Source of the DNA: JARDZI01 sp041639705
Lineage (GTDB): Bacteria; Bacillota; Clostridia; Clostridiales; Caloramatoraceae
Assembly: GCA_041639705.1 (NCBI GenBank)
Contig: JBEQBT010000044.1
Span: 1-17,136, forward strand
Direction: 5' to 3'
DNA length: 17,136 nt
Part shown: piece by piece, positions 13,698 through 17,136 of the stretch
Layout: each line of letters begins with the position of its first letter
Position numbering within the stretch: the stretch's first letter is position 1
The notes under the pieces: generated by a model
Seen by the model: the letters and a program-made list of their open reading frames with translations, nothing else
The model's database searches: none
What the model was told of the DNA's origin: nothing
Position numbers and translations under genes: made by a program

Positions 13698-14420
13698 GTG
13701 ATAGATACTAAAGAATATGATTTAACTTCACCATATGAGATAGCTCGATACATAAAAGATGCAAAAAAAACAACACCTGTAAAAGCCTATGTTATTGGAG
13801 ACATTGGAGAATTTAATAATGAAGGTGTAGAAATATTCGGTAAGGATGGCTTTTATATATTATTTGGTGAGAATACAACAGTTGAAGAATTTCTTTATAT
13901 TCATGCTGATAAAATTAAGAAATCCAGGCTTGAATGGGATAGACGTAATTCTGCAATTCCAATGCTTGATATTCGGAATATAGAAGCCCGTATTGAACCA
14001 GGCTCCATAATTAGAGAAGGAGTTAAAATCGGGAAAAATGCTGTAATAATGATGGGTGCAGTTATTAATATAGGAGCTGAAATAGGAGAAGGCAGTATGA
14101 TTGATATGAATGCAGTGGTTGGAGCAAGAGGAACTATAGGAAAAAATGTTCATGTGGGTGCAGGAGCAGTTATAGCAGGTGTCTTAGAACCACCTAGTGC
14201 AAATCCTGTAATCGTTGAAGATAATGTGTTAATTGGAGCTAATGCTGTTGTACTTGAAGGAGTAAGAATTGGTAAGGGTTCTGTCGTTGCAGCAGGTTCT
14301 ATTGTTACACAAGATATAGGTCCGGGAGTTGTTGCTGCAGGAGCACCTGCAAAGGTAATAAAAAGCGTAGATGAAAAGACAAAGGAAAAGACAAAACTGC
14401 TTGATGATTTAAGAAAATAA
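13698..14420 (+). CDS. dapH: Tetrahydrodipicolinate N-acetyltransferase
   Basis: Acetyl-CoA-dependent acetylation of tetrahydrodipicolinate, opening the N-acetyl branch used by Bacilli and many Firmicutes. It is 240 aa. An N-terminal alpha/beta part with TPVKAYVIGD leads to RRNSAIPMLD and IEARIEPGSIIREGV, then a left-handed beta-helix of hexapeptide repeats (about residues 97-215) including VIMMGAVINIGAEIG and VLEPPSANPV, both diagnostic of DapH rather than the succinyl enzyme DapD. I chose GTG 13698, 10 nt from AAGGAG; the GTG at 13689 is only 1 nt from it. It has its own strong promoter. A terminator follows. Confidence 0.95.
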   Translation: MIDTKEYDLTSPYEIARYIKDAKKTTPVKAYVIGDIGEFNNEGVEIFGKDGFYILFGENTTVEEFLYIHADKIKKSRLEWDRRNSAIPMLDIRNIEARIEPGSIIREGVKIGKNAVIMMGAVINIGAEIGEGSMIDMNAVVGARGTIGKNVHVGAGAVIAGVLEPPSANPVIVEDNVLIGANAVVLEGVRIGKGSVVAAGSIVTQDIGPGVVAAGAPAKVIKSVDEKTKEKTKLLDDLRK

Positions 14421-14426
14421 GCGATA

Positions 14427-14453
14427 AAAATAGGGGGCTAAGCCCTCTATTTT
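14427..14453. terminator. Convergent terminator between dapH and the SSB-like gene
   Basis: Arms 14427-14438 (AAAATAGGGGGC) and 14442-14453 (GCCCTCTATTTT) pair over 12 bp with one G-T pair and a 3-nt loop. It reaches into the stop codon of the - strand gene. Confidence 0.85.
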
Positions 14454-15123
14454 AAACTTCTTTTCCTTCTTCTATTTCCTCTACACCCTCTACTTCTTCA
14501 ACTTCTTCAACTCTTTCCATTTTCGAAATTGATACTTCATATGCTGTCTTTTTAATAGAATTCTCTTCTGATAATTTTTTTTCATATTCCCTACTTTGTA
14601 CTCTACCCCACACTTTAATATGAGAGCCAATTGTAAGAGTACTTGAAAACCTAGCATTTCTACCCCATGCAATTGCTGGTATGTAATCAGATTTATTGTA
14701 AGGTCTATTTACAGCAACTAGAAGGTCAGTTATTTCTCTGCCAAAGGGAGTTGTCCTATAAATTGGAGATTTACATATGAATCCTTCAATAAATATTTGA
14801 TTAGGACTTTTTGATATTTCCTCAATAGGTTTTATATCCCTTGCAAAAATAGTTAATATTAACCTGTTAGCTCCATCAATAAACTTATTATAAGACCTTA
14901 ATTGACCTTCAATCTTAATCTTTTGACCGTTCTTCATATCAAGTGATACAAATAGTCTTTCTGAAACTGTGATTGGAAGTACATCTGCTGTCTCGCTCAG
15001 CCTTGGTACCTCTACATTAAAATTGTAAAAACCTTCCCCATACATTTCATGGCTAAATGAAAGCTCTGAAGCTATAATACCCTCAATGTACACCTTGTTT
15101 GTAGAAAGCAAACCCTCTACCAT
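14452..15123 (-). CDS. Tandem OB-fold single-stranded DNA-binding protein
   Basis: A 223-aa SSB-like protein with two OB-type domains: about residues 9-100 (VYIEGIIASELSFSHEMYGEGFYNFNVEV...IKIEGQLRSY) and about 108-203 (IFIEGFICKSPIYRTTPFGREITDLLVAVNR...YIPAIAWGRNARF...IKVWGRVQSREY). The second domain has the canonical SSB pattern of TPFG, I-x-AWG and V-x-GR-x-QSR-x-Y. The C-terminal tail (203-222) is a Glu/Val low-complexity stretch without the DDDIPF-type partner-binding tip of SSB. It probably binds ssDNA as a secondary SSB; whether it acts in replication, repair or forespore processes is open. ATG 15121-15123, with an AGGG-type site upstream. Confidence 0.82.
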   Translation of the reverse strand: MVEGLLSTNKVYIEGIIASELSFSHEMYGEGFYNFNVEVPRLSETADVLPITVSERLFVSLDMKNGQKIKIEGQLRSYNKFIDGANRLILTIFARDIKPIEEISKSPNQIFIEGFICKSPIYRTTPFGREITDLLVAVNRPYNKSDYIPAIAWGRNARFSSTLTIGSHIKVWGRVQSREYEKKLSEENSIKKTAYEVSISKMERVEEVEEVEGVEEIEEGKEV

Positions 15124-15167
15124 TACCCATCCCTCTCCCTTCGTATTTACATTTACAAATTTTAGTT

Positions 15168-15224
15168 TCTAAAATATAGATATTAAACCACATTTAAAAA
15201 TATGAATAAAATATCTATTTTAGA
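15168..15224. repeat. A+T-rich inverted repeat after the Mur-like gene
   Basis: Arms 15168-15184 and 15210-15224 pair (CTAAAATA..GATAT / ATATCTATTTTAG) with a 2-nt bulge and a 25-nt loop. It overlaps the stop codon of the Mur-like gene. It may be a weak terminator on the - strand, but no T-tract follows. Confidence 0.35.
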
Positions 15225-15813
15225 ACAAAAATCCCAAAACAATCAAACAAGTATAGGCTGCTAAATAATATCCCACATCATCATGTTTACCTTCTACTTG
15301 TATTGGAATTTCACATGGCTGAACAAGAGTTTGGGAAAGAGTAAATATAGCCCTCTGAATACAATAACTAAAACATAATCCCTCAATATCATCTATACTA
15401 GATGCTGTTATAGTTGTTCTTCCATTTAAGCCATAAGTTATAGGATAAATATTATCACATTTAAAATTGATGTTCTGTATCGAATCAGAGTTAAATATAA
15501 TATATCCACCTTCTTTTATATTTGATAAAATATTTTGGATTTGTTCAATTATTGTTTTTGATTCCTCATCTAAAGAAGTCTGTATAATAATATCAAACTT
15601 AATTTTATTAATATTTCCTTCCAGTAAATCCTCCCTTGATATCTCAATTATAGAATAGTCTACTTCCCTGTAAAGTAGTTTAATAAACTCTTTAGTGCTC
15701 TCCTCCTTTGTTCCAATTATAAATACTTGTTTACCTTTTTTTTTGAGCTCACTGCTAACAATTTCTGCAACTGATGATTTTCCTCTACTTCCCAGAATAC
15801 CAATAGTTATCAC
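15220..15813 (-). CDS. Short Mur-ligase-like P-loop protein
   Basis: A 197-aa protein resembling the ATP-binding middle domain of Mur ligases. The N-terminus begins directly with the P-loop GSRGKSS (8-14). The equivalent of the Mur ISREDL/EISS region is at 57-63, and ITYGLNGRTTITAS at 125-138 resembles the segment after the domain. VEGKHDDVGYYLAA (173-186) is a degenerate form of the G-x-HN-x-x-N-x-x-AA motif, with the usual asparagines replaced. The UDP-binding N-terminal and ligase C-terminal domains are absent, so ordinary Mur ligase chemistry is unlikely. GTG 15811-15813 follows GAGGTGATT. It lies between the SSB-like and PdaB-like genes, same strand. Its function is unknown. Confidence 0.72.
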   Translation of the reverse strand: MITIGILGSRGKSSVAEIVSSELKKKGKQVFIIGTKEESTKEFIKLLYREVDYSIIEISREDLLEGNINKIKFDIIIQTSLDEESKTIIEQIQNILSNIKEGGYIIFNSDSIQNINFKCDNIYPITYGLNGRTTITASSIDDIEGLCFSYCIQRAIFTLSQTLVQPCEIPIQVEGKHDDVGYYLAAYTCLIVLGFLF

Positions 15814-15894
15814 TCAAATCACCTCTACAGTCTAGCTTTAATATATATTTTACATATAGAGGTAAGTTTATTCACTAAAATAGTACATACTGTA

Positions 15895-16668
15895 TTATGG
15901 CTTTGCCATTCTTTGTTTTCCCGTATGGTCAATAAAAAAGTTATCTTTATAAATCAATTCTGATACAATTACAAATTTATATCCCTGCTTTTTTATATCC
16001 TTAATCAACCTATCCAACACCTTTGGTGTTTGCTCTGCATTATTATGAAATAATATAATTGAACCCTTTCCTATATTATCCATAATTCTATCATATATAA
16101 CATTCTCCCCTGGGTTAGTCCAGTCCAATGAATCAACATCCCACTGTATACTGAAATGTCCAGTTTCCCTAACCGTCTTTATAACAGTGCTGTTATAATC
16201 TCCAAAGGGCGGTCTAAATAGATTAGTTGATTTCCCTGTAATATTTTTAATCTTATCACTTGCAGCATAGATTTCATCTTTTATCTTTTGAGAATCTAAT
16301 TGGGTAAAATAGGGATGGGTTGAGGAGTGGTTGCCAATCTCATGCCCCATTGATGAAATTTTTTTAACCTTTTCTCCGTATTTATCAGTCCAACTGCCTA
16401 CAAGAAAAAAAGTAGCCTTAACATTATTCTTTTCAAGTATACTAAGTATCTCATCTGTATACTGGTCACCCCATGCAGCATCAAATGTTAGAGCAAGCTT
16501 CTTTTCTTCAGTTTCTACACTATATATTGGGATTTCCTTTTGAGTATTTAGAAAAACATTAATAAACCCAAGTCTTCCACCCATTGCATAAAATATAGAC
16601 ACCATTGTAATGCAAACAACCAATGCAATATTAATAATTGTTTTCTTAGAAATAAAAACAACCTTCAA
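15895..16668 (-). CDS. PdaB-like polysaccharide deacetylase
   Basis: A membrane-anchored NodB-fold protein, 257 aa, that would act on cell wall or spore cortex glycan. A transmembrane anchor spans about residues 11-29. The domain then shows LTFDAAWGD (D63), ATFFLVG, GHEIGNHSSTHP (H114, H118), FRPPFGDYN (R152), WDVDSLDW and ILFHN (H208). The usual TFDDG is TFDAAWG, with Ala in place of the second Asp; sporulation PdaB proteins likewise have a non-DD motif. However, the H-x3-H pair is intact. I chose TTG 16666-16668 with GGAGG 8 nt upstream; the longer TTG start at 16683 would place that site inside the gene. No partner gene overlaps. Confidence 0.88.
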   Translation of the reverse strand: MKVVFISKKTIINIALVVCITMVSIFYAMGGRLGFINVFLNTQKEIPIYSVETEEKKLALTFDAAWGDQYTDEILSILEKNNVKATFFLVGSWTDKYGEKVKKISSMGHEIGNHSSTHPYFTQLDSQKIKDEIYAASDKIKNITGKSTNLFRPPFGDYNSTVIKTVRETGHFSIQWDVDSLDWTNPGENVIYDRIMDNIGKGSIILFHNNAEQTPKVLDRLIKDIKKQGYKFVIVSELIYKDNFFIDHTGKQRMAKP

Positions 16669-16815
16669 TACCTTTTCCTCCAAAAACTATTTCAATTATA
16701 TTTTATTAGATTGTGAATGGTTTAATGCTTAAATATCTCAAGCTAAGCTTGAATCTAGAATTTGATTTTTGAAATAACGTGTCTTATTACATTATTTTAA
16801 TTTCTACCTCATATT

Positions 16816-16842
16816 GTAGTGGTCGATGCCCACATCGACAGG
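16816..16842 (-). repeat. 27-bp hairpin repeat, right copy
   Basis: An exact inverted copy of 56-82, with the same GTCGATG/CATCGAC hairpin. It begins 3 nt beyond the stop codon of the methyltransferase fragment. Sequence beyond the 27 bp differs from the left copy apart from a few bases (TAATACC versus TAATGAC). Confidence 0.7.
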
Positions 16843-16845
16843 GTA

Positions 16846-17136
16846 TTAGCATATATGGCACACAATAAAAATGGAGCCTGGAAAACTCCAGAGCTCCTCT
16901 ATCGAATTGATTATTTCACTGAGTGTATATCTTCTAAGATAGCATTTCGGAAATTTTTTCCGATTTTCATCATCATAAAACTTTGCTTGAGCCATTTCAC
17001 ATTCAATATTTTCCGTAGAGAAATAATCTGTTGTTTGATTTCCAAGCCCATTTACATCGATGAACTTGTGGATTGGGTGGAAGTCACTACATATCATTTT
17101 GCCACCATTTTTAAGGAGATTATTCATAACGCCCAT
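16846..17136 (-). CDS. C-terminal part of a class I SAM-dependent methyltransferase (partial, probably shortened)
   Basis: The 5' part of the gene lies beyond the window. The 96 visible residues include NNLLKNGGKMICSDFHPIHKFIDV, the post-motif-III segment of a clostridial class I methyltransferase family, then FPKCYLRRYTLSEIINSIEE. After that, LWSFPGSIFIVCHIC ends the frame. By memory, relatives have a longer segment between SEIINSI-x and a final PGEFTIV-like end, so roughly 15-20 residues seem missing. Codons around 16885-16910 also form a hairpin (GGAGCCTGGA / TCCAGAGCTCC). It may be a pseudogene or a variant C-terminus. The substrate is unknown. Confidence 0.6.
   Translation of the reverse strand: MGVMNNLLKNGGKMICSDFHPIHKFIDVNGLGNQTTDYFSTENIECEMAQAKFYDDENRKKFPKCYLRRYTLSEIINSIEELWSFPGSIFIVCHIC

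Noticed and set aside
16816..17136. A + strand frame open through the right edge (starting VVVDAHIDRV)
   Set aside because: The - strand methyltransferase reading has recognisable family motifs over the same bases; the + frame is its shadow.
1..17136. CRISPR arrays, tRNA or rRNA genes, prophage or toxin-antitoxin genes
   Set aside because: No regularly spaced direct repeats, tRNA-like cloverleafs, or matching protein motifs were found on reading both strands.

Overview
The window is A+T-rich DNA from a spore-forming, low-GC Firmicute, most likely a Clostridium or close relative. The evidence is an alpha/beta-type small acid-soluble spore protein (SASP), a GerM-domain lipoprotein, a PdaB-like polysaccharide deacetylase, a desulfoferrodoxin (superoxide reductase of anaerobes), a sigma-54 activator with the GAFTGA motif, strong GGAGG-type ribosome binding sites, and several GTG/TTG starts. 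I could not assign a species.

Layout. Positions 1-125 hold a hairpin repeat and perhaps the 3' tail of an earlier gene. Next is a class IV aminotransferase (189-1013, +) with terminators. Desulfoferrodoxin (1239-1616, -) lies between two direct copies of a 113-bp hairpin-rich repeat and has a Fur/PerR-like operator. A MITE-like palindromic element (1862-2075) abuts a 60-aa cysteine-rich small protein. After that come a DUF5668-like membrane protein (-), a GerM lipoprotein (+), and a two-gene operon of glycerophosphodiester phosphodiesterase and an MFS transporter (6177-4254, -).

The central block is lysine/diaminopimelate synthesis by the N-acetyl branch: lysA (-), then dapA-dapB, patA and dapH (+). 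A sigma-54 regulator and a SASP gene, both on the - strand, lie between lysA and dapA. Aspartokinase, asd, the N-acetyl-DAP deacetylase and dapF are not in the window. DAP feeds peptidoglycan, and the DapA/DapB product also leads to spore dipicolinate, so the SASP neighbour may be meaningful or coincidental. I saw no lysine riboswitch in front of any of these genes.

The right part (14452-16668, -) holds three collinear genes: a tandem-OB single-stranded-DNA-binding protein, a short Mur-ligase-like P-loop protein lacking the usual N- and C-terminal domains, and a PdaB-like deacetylase. The right edge carries the end of a methyltransferase gene that looks shortened. It is followed by an inverted copy of the 27-bp repeat found at the left edge.

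The most distinctive non-coding content is repeats: three intergenic long-hairpin elements sharing a 27-bp-arm core whose arms vary together, two copies of a three-hairpin unit around the desulfoferrodoxin gene, and the edge repeat pair. I do not see a defence island, CRISPR array, prophage or biosynthetic cluster. Most of the window is ordinary chromosome.
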